A model generated the notes under the pieces. It had not been told where the DNA came from. It saw only the letters and a list, made by a program, of their open reading frames with translations, and searched no databases. From Skermanella aerolata KACC 11604 (GTDB taxonomy: Bacteria; Pseudomonadota; Alphaproteobacteria; Azospirillales; Azospirillaceae): a stretch of DNA of 64,000 nucleotides. This document shows, in pieces, positions 36,865-45,640 of the stretch. The DNA lies in assembly GCF_000936425.1 (NCBI RefSeq), contig NZ_AVFK01000015.1, positions 1 to 64,000 on the forward strand, read 5' to 3'. The translations under genes were made by a program, and so were the position numbers. How positions within the stretch are numbered: the first letter of the stretch is position 1; every line of letters begins with the position of its first letter.

Positions 36865-38230
36865 TCGAAAACCTCGACCCATGCCCCACGATGGAACACA
36901 CCGAGACCTTATGGTTAAGCAGCTCCGCGGTCCGGCGGACGATGGACAGGCCTAAGCCGACGCCCTGGGATGCTCCCGGATCCACCGGATCGATCCGGTG
37001 GAACTCCTCGAAGATCTCTTCCAGCCGATCGGCGGCGATGCCGACGCCGGTGTCCCACACCTCCAGCCGCAGCATCGTGTTCCGCCGGCGGCAGGCAAGG
37101 AGGATTCCGCCGCTGGCCGTGTAGCGGAGCGCGTTGCCGAGCAGGTTCGCGACGATCCGGTGCAGCAAATCCGGATCGCTGAGGATTTCACAGTCATGAC
37201 ACCGGATGCGCAGGCGAAGCCCCCGGCTCTCGGCAAGCGGCCTGAACTCCATTTCCAGCCTGTCGATGAGGTTCCCGGCCGGAAACCTCTCGATGCGCAA
37301 CTCCACCGTTCCGCTTTCCAGCCGCGACAGGTCGAGCAGGCTCGACAGCATCCGCTGCCCGCTCTCATGCGCTCGCTCCAGCGCTTGCAGCAGTTCATGA
37401 TGGGGCGTGTCCTTCAGCCGGCTGTCCAGAAGATCGATGAACAGCCGCATCGCCTGGAATGGCTGGCCCAGGTCGTGACTGGCGGCGGCCAGGAACCTCG
37501 ACTTCATCTGGTTCGCCCGGTTGGCCTCGTCGCGTGCCATCCTCAAGTCGGTAGTCCGCCGTTCCACCTTGCGCTCGAGGTCGGCCAGGACAGAGGACAG
37601 CTCGTCGGCGAGCCGGCTCTTCTCCATCTTCAGCCGGAGCATCGTGGAACTCCAGCGGTTCAGCTTCCGGGCCGCGATCCACAGGAAGACGGTGAACATG
37701 AAACTCAGGGCCGCCATGCCGAGCCAGACCGGGCTTCCCTCAAGAGCGAACCGGATCGCCAGGGGCAGCATGCAGGGGATCAGGAAAGCCGTCACCACGG
37801 GAAGCAGCGGCGACAGGGTGACGACCGATCCCGCCGCCATCCCGCCCAGGACGAATGCGACGAACAGCCGGTAGATCGGCGGCTCGGGCAACAGAAGCGC
37901 GAGCCCGATACCCCAGATGCAGCCGGAAATTCCTGAAGCCAGGGTCAGACGCCGGACGGATTGCGCGGGATCCCCGATGCTTCCGGTCAATAATCGTCCC
38001 GCCAGACCCTGATGGAAAAAACGGATCGCGGTCAGTACGACCAGTAAACCCGACCAGACCGCCACTTGCACAACTGGAACGACCGCCGTGAGAACGGCGG
38101 CGATCAGGATCGAGTTCACCACATTCGCGGTAAATACAAGCGGAAGCTGGCGGACTACCAGCGACACCTGTTCACTCTGGATATCGGCACATGTCGATGC
38201 CGGATTATCCGCCCCGACCCGGACCCTCAT
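36752..38230 (-). CDS. membrane sensor histidine kinase, orphan
   Basis: A 492-residue kinase. About five to six hydrophobic helices with short loops fill residues 27-187, then a coiled coil (about 198-240), a HisKA domain with phosphoacceptor His252 (AAASHDLGQPFQAMRLF), and an HATPase domain with N box (HRIVANLLGNALRYTA), G1 (VWDTGVGIA), and G2 (GVGLGLSIVRRTAELL). No extracytoplasmic sensor domain and no receiver domain or response-regulator gene is adjacent. The last 37 codons beyond the ATPase core overlap the LysR gene antisense. Confidence 0.93.
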   Translation of the reverse strand: MRVRVGADNPASTCADIQSEQVSLVVRQLPLVFTANVVNSILIAAVLTAVVPVVQVAVWSGLLVVLTAIRFFHQGLAGRLLTGSIGDPAQSVRRLTLASGISGCIWGIGLALLLPEPPIYRLFVAFVLGGMAAGSVVTLSPLLPVVTAFLIPCMLPLAIRFALEGSPVWLGMAALSFMFTVFLWIAARKLNRWSSTMLRLKMEKSRLADELSSVLADLERKVERRTTDLRMARDEANRANQMKSRFLAAASHDLGQPFQAMRLFIDLLDSRLKDTPHHELLQALERAHESGQRMLSSLLDLSRLESGTVELRIERFPAGNLIDRLEMEFRPLAESRGLRLRIRCHDCEILSDPDLLHRIVANLLGNALRYTASGGILLACRRRNTMLRLEVWDTGVGIAADRLEEIFEEFHRIDPVDPGASQGVGLGLSIVRRTAELLNHKVSVCSIVGHGSRFSITVPCRSAQDPAPPDEEERPGLLPAGSARPATEGDSA

Positions 38231-38837
38231 TTTCTATCCTGACGTCTTCATCCGCAGGAATGATACAGTATCGAATTGATGCCGTGAATTTACCTTTTAC
38301 GTGCGGAGAGAGTTTCCAGAACAAAGTGGAATCCTCCCGCACCTGCAAATTTTGGCTTAAGGTGCGCTATTCCAGGATTATCTTTCCAGCCATCATGCGA
38401 TCGGTCGTTTCGACTCGACGGAGGTTCGATCCTTTTTCGATATTGGTTTCAGACGGAATGGTCTATTTGTGCGCTCGGCTCAGGGGAGCCGGCATCCTCA
38501 TCAAGGAAACCCGTCCCGCAGAGGCCTTAGCCAGCGGGCGTTGTGCCACATATGAATTACCCATCGCGAGTGACTTAATACCAGCGGAGGGTGGCGGGCT
38601 GGATTATATCTGATAGCTTCCCGCTGTTTCATGATCCGGCGCAGGAAAACTTCCAGTCGTGACAGCTTGAGACGATCTTCAAGGAAGCCGCATCTCAATC
38701 ATATCTGCGGGCGAAGCCGGTAAACTAAAATGCCTTATGAATGTTTTGTTGAATGTTAATTGAAAACTGCCGCTCCTCCGGCTGGATTTGTTGAAGAAAG
38801 CGGCTGCCGGTGACTTCCGTATGAATGAGGGGACTTT
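38231..38837. other. 607-base intergenic region, no gene recognised
   Basis: Between the divergent kinase and pstS genes. It is visibly richer in A/T than its surroundings. Short open frames (for example 38191-38613 plus, 38501-38698 minus) have no recognisable domain, no convincing ribosome site and atypical composition, so I do not call them. It must contain the kinase and pstS promoters. A TAAAAT element at 38726 and a direct repeat at 38738-38757 are the only ordered features seen. No CTGTCAT-type Pho box could be identified. Confidence 0.6.
38738..38757 (+). repeat. direct repeat upstream of pstS
   Basis: TGAATGTT-TTGT-TGAATGTT: two identical 8-mers with a 12-base period, about 80 bases before the pstS ATG. 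The layout (repeat-N4-repeat) is like a Pho box, but the sequence is not, and the period is 12 instead of 11. Confidence 0.4.
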
Positions 38838-39902
38838 ATGAGCTTTGTTGCCAAGGGCATCATGCGCGCGGCCCTTGCCGGTATCGCCGGCATCGTGCTC
38901 GCGACCTCCGCGCAGGCGCAGGACATCTCGGGAGCCGGCGCCACCTTCCCCTATCCGGTTTATGCCCGCTGGGCGCTGGCATATCAGCAGGAAACCGGCA
39001 CCAAAATAAATTACCAGGCGATCGGCTCGGGTGGCGGTATCCGCCAGATCAAGGAGCGCACGGTCACCTTCGGCGCCTCCGACAGCCCGCTCAAGCCGGA
39101 CGACCTCGCCAAGGCCGGCCTTGTCCAGTTCCCTCTGATCATGGGCGGCGTGGTCCCGGTCGTGAACATTGTCGGCATCAAGCCCGGCCAGTTGCACCTG
39201 GACGGTCCGACCATGGCCCGCATCTACTTAGGCGAGATCGAGAACTGGGACGATCCGGCGATCAAGGCGCTGAACCCGGATCTGCCGCTCCCCAAGCTGG
39301 CGATCGCACCGATCTACCGGTCTGACGGTTCGGGCACGAACTTCCTGTTCACGAATTATCTGAGCAAGGTCAGCCAGAGCTTCCTCGACCAGGTCGGCAG
39401 CAACACGTCGGTCCAGTGGCCGGCCGGTCTGGGGGCTCGCGGCAACGAAGGCGTCGCCGCCATGACCACGCGCACGCGCGGCGCCATCGGCTACGTCGAA
39501 TCCGCCTACGCCAAGCAGAACAAGATGCCCCACGTGATCCTGAAGAACGCCGACGGGCAGTGGGTCGAGCCGGAAACCGAGGCGTTCCAGGCAGCGGCTG
39601 CTTCGGCCGACTGGGGGAATGCTCCCGGCTACTACATCATCCTGACAAATCAGGCGGGTGCACGGAGCTGGCCGATCACCGGCGCCAGCTTCATCCTGAT
39701 GCATCGTGAGCCCCGCGATCCCGCCGCCGCCGCTTCGGCTTTGAAATTCTTCGACTGGGCCTATAAGAACGGTGCTCCCATGGCGGAACAGCTCGATTAC
39801 GTGCCTATGCCGCCGAACGTCGTGGAACTGGTTGAGCAGACATGGTCCAAGGATTTCGCCAAGGTCGACGGCGAGGCTCTGTGGAGCGGAAGCAGCCAAT
39901 AG
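38838..39902 (+). CDS. pstS: phosphate ABC transporter substrate-binding protein PstS
   Basis: A 354-residue periplasmic phosphate-binding protein. Signal peptide 1-27 (MSFVAKGIMRAALAGIAGIV... AQA|QD). Mature protein opens ISGAGATFPYPVYARWALAY and contains the phosphate-site residues in FGASDSPL and YRSDGSGTNFLFTNYLS. GAGGGGACTTT precedes the ATG. First gene of pstSCAB. Expression under phosphate limitation through PhoB is expected, although no Pho box was recognised. Confidence 0.96.
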   Translation: MSFVAKGIMRAALAGIAGIVLATSAQAQDISGAGATFPYPVYARWALAYQQETGTKINYQAIGSGGGIRQIKERTVTFGASDSPLKPDDLAKAGLVQFPLIMGGVVPVVNIVGIKPGQLHLDGPTMARIYLGEIENWDDPAIKALNPDLPLPKLAIAPIYRSDGSGTNFLFTNYLSKVSQSFLDQVGSNTSVQWPAGLGARGNEGVAAMTTRTRGAIGYVESAYAKQNKMPHVILKNADGQWVEPETEAFQAAAASADWGNAPGYYIILTNQAGARSWPITGASFILMHREPRDPAAAASALKFFDWAYKNGAPMAEQLDYVPMPPNVVELVEQTWSKDFAKVDGEALWSGSSQ

Positions 39903-39954
39903 TCCCGCGCTGGGAACCTATGGTCGGGAACAGATCGCCGGGAACCGAGTAACA

Positions 39955-40935
39955 ATGACCGATACCGCCCTTCAAGCCGGAAGCCGTGCATCAGGCGGCT
40001 CCCAGGCTAAACGCCAGATCGTCATGGACCGGGCCTTCCAGTCGGCGACCGCCTTCTTCGCGTTCCTGGTGCTGGTGATCCTTGGCGGCGTCTTCGTCTC
40101 GCTGGTCATGGGAGCGCTCCCGGCGCTCAGCACGTTCGGGTTCAGCTTCGCCTATATGCAGGTCTGGAACCCGGTCACCGAGAAGTTCGGCGCGCTGGCT
40201 CCGATCTATGGAACCGTCATGACGGCACTGATCGCGATGGCGGTCGGCATCCCGATCAGTTTCGGCATCGCCGTGTTCCTGACGGAACTCGCTCCGCCCT
40301 GGCTCAAGGGGCCGGTCAGCACCGGCATCGAACTGCTTGCCGGCATCCCCAGCATCATCTACGGCATCTGGGGCCTGTTCGTCTTCGCACCGATCTTCCA
40401 GCAGACGCTCCAGCCCTTCCTGATCGACACCGTCGGCCAGCTTCCCCTGATCGGCCACATCTTCGCCGGACCACCCTACGGCATCGGCATCTTCACCGCC
40501 GGCCTGATCCTCGGGATCATGGTGCTGCCCTTCATCACCGCGATCATGCGCGACGTGTTCGAGACGGTGCCGCCGATGGTCAAGGAATCCGCCTATGGGC
40601 TGGGCGCCACGACCTGGGAAGTCGTCTGGAAGGTGGTGCTGCCCTATACCCGCGTCGGCGTCATCGGCGGCATCATGCTCGGCCTCGGCCGCGCGCTGGG
40701 CGAGACCATGGCCGTCACGTTCGTCATCGGCAACGCCCACAGGATAGGCAAGACGCTGATGGCTCCGGGGACGACGATCTCGGCGGCGATCGCCAACGAG
40801 TTCAACGAGGCCGTGGGCGAGCTGTACATATCGTCGCTGATAGCGCTGGGTCTGATCCTGTTCTTCATCACCTTCGCCGTCTTGGCGATCGCCAAGATCA
40901 TGCTGATGCGGATGCAGAAGCGGGCAGGGGGCTGA
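39955..40935 (+). CDS. pstC: phosphate ABC transporter permease PstC
   Basis: A 326-residue inner-membrane permease with about six helices and the permease loop EAA-like motif [20 protein letters not shown]. The N-terminus ([20 protein letters not shown]) is cytosolic. The frame is open back into pstS; ATG 39955 is the first start outside it, 52 bases after the pstS stop. The C-terminal half [12 protein letters not shown]...[18 protein letters not shown] is diagnostic of PstC. Confidence 0.95.
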   Translation: MTDTALQAGSRASGGSQAKRQIVMDRAFQSATAFFAFLVLVILGGVFVSLVMGALPALSTFGFSFAYMQVWNPVTEKFGALAPIYGTVMTALIAMAVGIPISFGIAVFLTELAPPWLKGPVSTGIELLAGIPSIIYGIWGLFVFAPIFQQTLQPFLIDTVGQLPLIGHIFAGPPYGIGIFTAGLILGIMVLPFITAIMRDVFETVPPMVKESAYGLGATTWEVVWKVVLPYTRVGVIGGIMLGLGRALGETMAVTFVIGNAHRIGKTLMAPGTTISAAIANEFNEAVGELYISSLIALGLILFFITFAVLAIAKIMLMRMQKRAGG

Positions 40936-40940
40936 CCATC

Positions 40941-41783
40941 ATGAACCTCTACGCACGCCGCCGCCTCACCAGCCGCATCGCCCTGGGATTTTCCATGGCA
41001 GCGGCGGCCTTCGGCCTGTTCTGGCTCGTCGCCATCCTGTGGACGCTGTTCTACAACGGCCTGACGGCGCTGGGCGCCGACATCTTCACGCTCAGCACGC
41101 CGCCGCCCGGCATTGCCGGCGGTCTGCTCAACGCGATCTACGGCAGCTTCATCATGACCCTGCTGGCGACGCTGATCGGCACGCCTATCGGCATCATGGC
41201 GGGCACGTATCTGGCGGAATACTCGCGCGGCAACGTGCTGGGCCAGACGATCCGATTCATCAACGACATCCTGCTGAGCGCCCCGTCGATCATCATCGGC
41301 CTGTTCATCTACGGCGTGATGGTCGTTCCGATGGGCCATTTCTCGGCCTGGGCCGGCGCCGTCGCCTTGTCGGTCATCGTCATCCCGGTGGTGGTTCGGA
41401 CGACGGAGGACATGCTCAACCTCGTGCCGGCCAGCCTTCGCGAAGCGGCCGCCGCCCTGGGAGCGCCCCGGTGGAAGGTAATCGTGCTGATCGCCTACCG
41501 CGCCGCGCGCAGCGGCATGATCACCGGCGTCCTGCTGGCCGTGGCCCGCATCAGCGGCGAGACGGCGCCGCTGCTGTTCACCTCGCTCAGCAACCAGTTC
41601 TGGAGCACCGACATGAACGCGCCGATGGCGAACCTTCCGGTCGTCATCTTCCGCTTCGCGCTCAGCCCCTACCAGGACTGGCAGGATCTGGCCTGGGCCG
41701 GTGCCCTGCTGATCACCGTCACGATCCTCATCATCAACATCACCGCCCGCATGCTGGCGGGGCTCGGCTCCAAAGGACGCTGA
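40941..41783 (+). CDS. pstA: phosphate ABC transporter permease PstA
   Basis: A 280-residue, six-helix permease that pairs with PstC. Motifs: [19 protein letters not shown] and the coupling loop [30 protein letters not shown], then [19 protein letters not shown]. It starts five bases after pstC and ends five bases before pstB, so these are tightly packed in one operon. Confidence 0.95.
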   Translation: MNLYARRRLTSRIALGFSMAAAAFGLFWLVAILWTLFYNGLTALGADIFTLSTPPPGIAGGLLNAIYGSFIMTLLATLIGTPIGIMAGTYLAEYSRGNVLGQTIRFINDILLSAPSIIIGLFIYGVMVVPMGHFSAWAGAVALSVIVIPVVVRTTEDMLNLVPASLREAAAALGAPRWKVIVLIAYRAARSGMITGVLLAVARISGETAPLLFTSLSNQFWSTDMNAPMANLPVVIFRFALSPYQDWQDLAWAGALLITVTILIINITARMLAGLGSKGR

Positions 41784-41788
41784 CGAAA

Positions 41789-42625
41789 ATGCAGAAGAAT
41801 GTCCGCTCCTACGTGACCACGGGTGCTACGGCCGGCGCGCTGCCCGGCAGCGCCGTCCAGGCCGGCGAACTGACGGAGAAGATGTCGATCCGGAACGTCA
41901 GCTTCTTCTACGGTCAGTTCGAAGCGCTCAAGAGCATTTCGGTCCCGCTGTACGACCGCAAGGTCACGGCTTTCATCGGGCCGAGCGGGTGCGGCAAGTC
42001 CACCCTGCTGCGCATCCTGAACAGGATCTACGACCTTTACCCGAAGCAGCGCGCGAGTGGTGAAGTCCTGCTCGACGGCCAGAATATCCTGGAACCCGGC
42101 ATCGACCTCAATCTGCTGCGGGCCAAGGTCGGCATGGTTTTCCAGAAGCCCACGCCGTTCCCGCTGACCATCTACGACAACATCGCGTTCGGCATCCGCC
42201 TCTACGAGCGGTTGCCGCGCGACGAGATGGATGGCCGGGTCGAGCAAGCCCTGCGTCGGGCCGCCTTGTGGAACGAGGTCAAGGACAAGTTGAACCAGAG
42301 CGGGTTGAGCCTGTCGGGCGGCCAGCAGCAGCGCCTGTGCATCGCGCGCGCCATCGCGGTCAATCCGTCTGTACTGTTGATGGACGAGCCTGCCTCGGCG
42401 CTCGACCCCATCTCGACCTCGAAGATCGAGGAACTGATCGACGAGTTGAAGAGCGAGTACTGCATCTGCATCGTCACCCACAACATGCAGCAGGCGGCCC
42501 GCGCTTCAGATTTCACCGCCTTCATGTATATGGGCGAACTGATCGAACACGGCGTCACCGAGGACCTCTTCACGACGCCCAAGCAGAAGCGCACCGAAGA
42601 ATACATCACTGGCCGCTTCGGCTGA
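41789..42625 (+). CDS. pstB: phosphate ABC transporter ATPase PstB
   Basis: A 278-residue ATPase energising PstCA. Walker [16 protein letters not shown]-loop VFQKPTPFP, signature [16 protein letters not shown], Walker [13 protein letters not shown] and switch [13 protein letters not shown] are complete, and [14 protein letters not shown] is PstB-specific. The first 30 residues form an extra leader before [13 protein letters not shown] 41789 lies just past the pstA stop. phoU, usually next, is missing. Confidence 0.95.
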   Translation: MQKNVRSYVTTGATAGALPGSAVQAGELTEKMSIRNVSFFYGQFEALKSISVPLYDRKVTAFIGPSGCGKSTLLRILNRIYDLYPKQRASGEVLLDGQNILEPGIDLNLLRAKVGMVFQKPTPFPLTIYDNIAFGIRLYERLPRDEMDGRVEQALRRAALWNEVKDKLNQSGLSLSGGQQQRLCIARAIAVNPSVLLMDEPASALDPISTSKIEELIDELKSEYCICIVTHNMQQAARASDFTAFMYMGELIEHGVTEDLFTTPKQKRTEEYITGRFG

Positions 42626-42647
42626 GCGTCGCTGCCCTTGGCGACGC
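42626..42647 (+). terminator. hairpin after pstB (no T-run)
   Basis: GCGTCGC-TGCCCTTG-GCGACGC immediately after the pstB stop. GC-rich 7-bp stem without a T-tract; may act as a processing or Rho-associated end of the pst transcript. Confidence 0.45.
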
Positions 42648-42666
42648 CCCTGGGCCGGCCTCCGCG

Positions 42667-42855
42667 TCAGCCGAACCTGTCACGGGTGGCCGGCCTCTTC
42701 TCGGCGATGACGCCGGCGGCGACGAGAAGGTGATTGACCAACAGGACAGCTCCCGCCATCGAGATCAGCAGCAGGACTGCACAGCAGACGAGCGCCTTCA
42801 GAAAGATATCCCTCAGTGGCTTGGATGCCCGCCAAAGGCTGAAAGTTAGAATCAC
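42667..42855 (-). CDS. small single-helix membrane protein (tentative)
   Basis: A 62-residue frame starting at GTG 42855 with GGAG nine bases upstream. It encodes one clear transmembrane helix (FLKALVCCAVLLLISMAGAVLLVNHLL) with a basic start (LWRASKPLR) and a basic tail. No family recognised. It faces pstB tail to tail. The frame is open to 42927, but the upstream extension is polar and lacks a ribosome site. It could be a chance open frame; the hydrophobic pattern is the main argument for it. Confidence 0.4.
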   Translation of the reverse strand: MILTFSLWRASKPLRDIFLKALVCCAVLLLISMAGAVLLVNHLLVAAGVIAEKRPATRDRFG

Positions 42856-43264
42856 CGTACCGGCTCCGTCTCGCGGTTCTTGCTGATGTTGTTGACTGCA
42901 TTGCAAAAAAGTTTCACATGTTCCCAAAGCTTGCGTTTAAAATTTTTTAACAATGCTGATAGAATCCAGTATTGATCATTAAGGTTACGATTGTGCATAT
43001 CCGACAATTTGGCACATTTCCAGCTTCGAGCTGGGCAATATTTGAGCCATTTATTGATGAGATCGAAGGCTGCTGTGACAAACCTTCGTCCCTGCTTATG
43101 ATTGTGTCGATGCGAACAGGTAATGTCACTTGATTGTTCCCACAATGATAGTCCGACGACTGTTGCGGATTTTTTGCAGATCGGCAGAGCATTATGGGTC
43201 TTGACGGCGCCTCCGGATGTGCGACCATCTCCCCATATGCAAACAACGGAAAGGAGGTGATCCA
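42856..43264. other. AT-rich intergenic stretch, no gene recognised
   Basis: About 400 bases with runs such as AAAAAA and AATTTTTTAA, clearly lower in GC than the flanking genes. One small perfect hairpin CCAGCT-TCG-AGCTGG lies near 43020-43035. Open frames on the minus strand (up to 43427) lack codon bias and domains and were not called. The region must hold the promoter of the exported peptide gene at 43265. Composition could mark old acquired DNA or simply a regulatory region. Confidence 0.5.
43249..43263 (+). promoter_or_regulatory. extended Shine-Dalgarno, 15-nt anti-SD complement
   Basis: GAAAGGAGGTGATCC is complementary to the whole 3' end of alphaproteobacterial 16S rRNA (GGATCACCTCCTTTC). 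The GGAGG core is seven bases before the ATG at 43265. Most ribosome sites in this window match four to six bases. Confidence 0.85.
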
Positions 43265-43435
43265 ATGTCTCATGGAGCAAAGCCTGTGACTGCCGCTCTG
43301 TTCGGTATCGCGGCTCTTCTGACGGCTGGGGTCGCCAGTGCCTGCCCTTCGCACACGACCCACTCCGCCCAAGCCCCTGCCGGCGGCACGTCCGCTGAAC
43401 AGGGACAGAAGGCACCGACCGAATCACGCGGCTGA
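43265..43435 (+). CDS. small exported peptide or lipoprotein
   Basis: A 56-residue product: MSHGAKPVTAALFGIAALLTAGVASAC is a clear signal sequence, either cleaved by signal peptidase I after ASA or lipidated at Cys27. The mature part (about 30 residues) is polar and rich in Ser/Thr/Gln/Gly with two His. No family recognised. The full-length Shine-Dalgarno and the strong hairpin that follows show this is a real, probably strongly translated unit. The ATG at 43265 is decided by the ribosome site; an upstream in-frame start would put the ribosome site inside the gene. Confidence 0.75.
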   Translation: MSHGAKPVTAALFGIAALLTAGVASACPSHTTHSAQAPAGGTSAEQGQKAPTESRG

Positions 43436-43458
43436 CACCGGCTGCACCATGTTTGAGG

Positions 43459-43490
43459 CGGGCCGCCCCAGTGGGGCGGCCCGTTTCATT
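43459..43490 (+). terminator. terminator of the small exported peptide gene
   Basis: Perfect 11-bp stem CGGGCCGCCCC / GGGGCGGCCCG, three-base loop AGT, followed by TTTCATTT, 23 bases after the stop codon. Confidence 0.85.
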
Positions 43491-43521
43491 TCTACGGCCG
43501 CGAAACTTCAGCCACTGCCTT

Positions 43522-43845
43522 TCAGTCCGGGCCGAACCTCCGGACGATGGCTCCCCCGATGCTCTTCATCGCGGATACGACCGGCCAGACGCACCATGCC
43601 TGAAGCAGGGTGGCCGCCGCTCCGATCAGCGTTCCGAATATCAGCCCTACGGTCGTGACCCCGGTTACCTCGCCGAAGGCGCCATCGGACATGCCGACCG
43701 CCGCCGCGAGCATCAGGTACAAGCTGTACCGGCTCAGACACAGCGCCAGGATCAGGATGGCGGCAGCCGTAAGCGGACTGGCGGCCGATCCGGCGAACAC
43801 GCCGACGAGCTCGATCAGGGGCGCCAAGGCGTCACGGTGGTCCAT
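43522..43845 (-). CDS. small polytopic membrane protein, unknown function
   Basis: A 107-residue hydrophobic protein with about three membrane helices (PLTAAAILILALCLSRYSLYLMLAAAVGM, VTGVTTVGLIFGTLIGAAATLL, AWCVWPVVSAM). GGGGGGATC precedes the ATG at 43845. No family recognised. It is convergent to the exported peptide gene and divergent, by 228 bases, from the glutathione reductase gene. Confidence 0.6.
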   Translation of the reverse strand: MDHRDALAPLIELVGVFAGSAASPLTAAAILILALCLSRYSLYLMLAAAVGMSDGAFGEVTGVTTVGLIFGTLIGAAATLLQAWCVWPVVSAMKSIGGAIVRRFGPD

Positions 43846-44073
43846 CGTCCGATCCCCCCGGAACGGCGGCCGGGAAAATAATGGCCGGCGCCGCCCTGTG
43901 CATAAGGCTACCGCGGCGCATCATACGTCATGGCCGGGCGTGGCCGGAAGTCTCCATCCATGCCGGGCGCGGGAGCTATGCGGATGCGGCCGCTTCCGTC
44001 TTGTGCCTTCCATCGCCATCTGCGTTAGGCTAAGGCATCTTCTGATATGGTTGTTGGGGGAAGGGAATAGACG

Positions 44074-45453
44074 ATGGCTTCCTATGATTTTGATCTGTTC
44101 ACCATCGGCGCAGGGTCGGGCGGCGTTGCCGCCAGCCGGCGCGCGGCGGCCTATGGCGCCCGCGTGGCGATCTGTGAAGGGAGCAAGGTCGGCGGCACCT
44201 GCGTCATCCGGGGCTGCGTACCGAAGAAGCTGCTGGTCTACGGCGGCCAGTTCCGCGACGCCTTCGAAGACGCGGTCGGCTACGGCTGGGATGCCACGAT
44301 CCCCGAATTCCACTGGGGCAAGCTGCTCGACGCCAAGGACCGCGAGATCGACCGGCTGAACCGGATCTATATCGGTATGCTGGAGAAGGCCGGCGTCACC
44401 CTGTTCGAAGGGTTCGGCCGCCTGATCGATCGCCATACCGTAGAAGTCGCCGGGCGCCGCTACACCGCCAGGACGATCCTGATAGCGGTGGGCGGCCATC
44501 CGGTAGGTCCCGACCTGCCAGGCTTCGAACACGCGATCAGCTCCAACGAGGCGCTCGACCTCAAGGAACTGCCGAAGCGCATGGTGATCGTCGGCGGCGG
44601 CTATATCGCCGTCGAGTTCGCCGGCATCTTCAACGCGCTCGGTGTCAACGTAACGATGATGATCCGGAGCGGCGACCTGCTCAACGGCTTCGACGACGAC
44701 ATCCGTCAGGCCCTGGCACAGGAAATGACGAAGCGCGGCATCACGATCCTGACCGGCGTCAAACTCGACCGCCTGGAGAAACTGGACGATGGCTATTGCG
44801 TCGTCACCAGGTCCGGCGAGCGGTACCCGACGGAACTGGTATTCGCCGCGACCGGGCGGGTGCCCAATACCCGCAACCTGGGCTTGGAGGAAGTCGGCAT
44901 CGTCATGGATGCCAAGGGCGGCGTGAAGGTCGATTCCTGGTCGCGGACCAATATCGACAACATCTATGCGGTCGGCGACGTCACCAACCGGGTGGCCCTG
45001 ACGCCTGTCGCCATCGCCGAGGGTAGGTCGTTCGTCGAGACGATGTACAACGACAACCCGATGGAAGTCGACTACTCCAACATCCCGACCGCCGTGTTCA
45101 GCAGCCCGCCGATCGGGACGGTCGGTCTGACCGAGGCCCAGGCCCGTCAGATCTGCGGCGAGATCGATGTCTACAAGAGTGCGTTCAGGCCAATGAAGAA
45201 TACCATCAGCGGCCGGGACGAACGGACGCTGATGAAGCTTGTGGTGGATCGCAAGAGCGACCGGGTCATGGGTGCCCACATGCTGGGTCCGGACTCTCCG
45301 GAAATCGTCCAGGGCCTTGCCATCGCCATGAACTGCGGTGCCACCAAGCGGCAGTTCGACCGCACTATCGGGCTTCATCCGTCTGCGGCGGAAGAATTCG
45401 TCACGATGCGCGACAAGGCTCCCGATCCCACACAGCAGCAGGCGGCCGAATAA
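44074..45453 (+). CDS. gor: glutathione-disulfide reductase
   Basis: A 459-residue FAD/NADPH oxidoreductase that regenerates glutathione. FAD motif FTIGAGSGGVAASRRAA, redox-active disulfide Cys43/Cys48 in GGTCVIRGCVPKKLL, NADPH motif IVGGGYIAVEFAGIFNALG followed by Arg (MMIRSG), and the C-terminal catalytic His in TIGLHPSAAEEFVTM. The VIRGC spacing and KKLLVYGG are typical of glutathione reductase rather than lipoamide dehydrogenase. A GGGGGAAGGGAA ribosome region precedes the ATG. Confidence 0.95.
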   Translation: MASYDFDLFTIGAGSGGVAASRRAAAYGARVAICEGSKVGGTCVIRGCVPKKLLVYGGQFRDAFEDAVGYGWDATIPEFHWGKLLDAKDREIDRLNRIYIGMLEKAGVTLFEGFGRLIDRHTVEVAGRRYTARTILIAVGGHPVGPDLPGFEHAISSNEALDLKELPKRMVIVGGGYIAVEFAGIFNALGVNVTMMIRSGDLLNGFDDDIRQALAQEMTKRGITILTGVKLDRLEKLDDGYCVVTRSGERYPTELVFAATGRVPNTRNLGLEEVGIVMDAKGGVKVDSWSRTNIDNIYAVGDVTNRVALTPVAIAEGRSFVETMYNDNPMEVDYSNIPTAVFSSPPIGTVGLTEAQARQICGEIDVYKSAFRPMKNTISGRDERTLMKLVVDRKSDRVMGAHMLGPDSPEIVQGLAIAMNCGATKRQFDRTIGLHPSAAEEFVTMRDKAPDPTQQQAAE

Positions 45454-45465
45454 CGGGTCTTCCGG

Positions 45466-45506
45466 CATGTCCAACCCCCATGTCCAACCCGTGTGCGGAG
45501 GACATG
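45466..45506. repeat. 13-base tandem repeat with inverted copy
   Basis: CATGTCCAACCC occurs at 45466-45477 and again at 45479-45490. The inverted GGACATG at 45500-45506 can pair with CATGTCC of either copy, giving alternative hairpins just after the gor stop. Could act as an inefficient terminator. Confidence 0.45.
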
Positions 45507-45640
45507 CCCGCCCTCGAGTCGCCGGAGGTTGTTTAGTGTGGAAAACGCTGGCTGAACCAAGTATAGCCAGACGTCTTGGATAAACGATAATTGACCGGGC
45601 CTTTGGCAAAGCCGTCCGGTCCCTGTGGAGGTATGGTACA

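Noticed and set aside
38191-38698. Open frames in the kinase-pstS gap (140 codons plus, 65 codons minus)
   Set aside because: No ribosome site, no domain, first one overlaps the kinase start; treated as non-coding.
38600-38837. Pho box upstream of pstS
   Set aside because: GTCGTGACAGC and nearby strings share a few bases with CTGTCAC, but no second half-site is at the 11-base period.
43249-43263. Possible 16S rRNA gene fragment (the sequence equals the reverse complement of the 16S 3' end)
   Set aside because: Only 15 bases match and no other rRNA sequence surrounds them; position before an ATG explains it as a ribosome site.
42852-43427. Minus-strand frame of 191 codons through the AT-rich gap and across the exported peptide gene
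   Set aside because: No codon bias, no domain, and it conflicts with the plus-strand gene that has a full Shine-Dalgarno and terminator.
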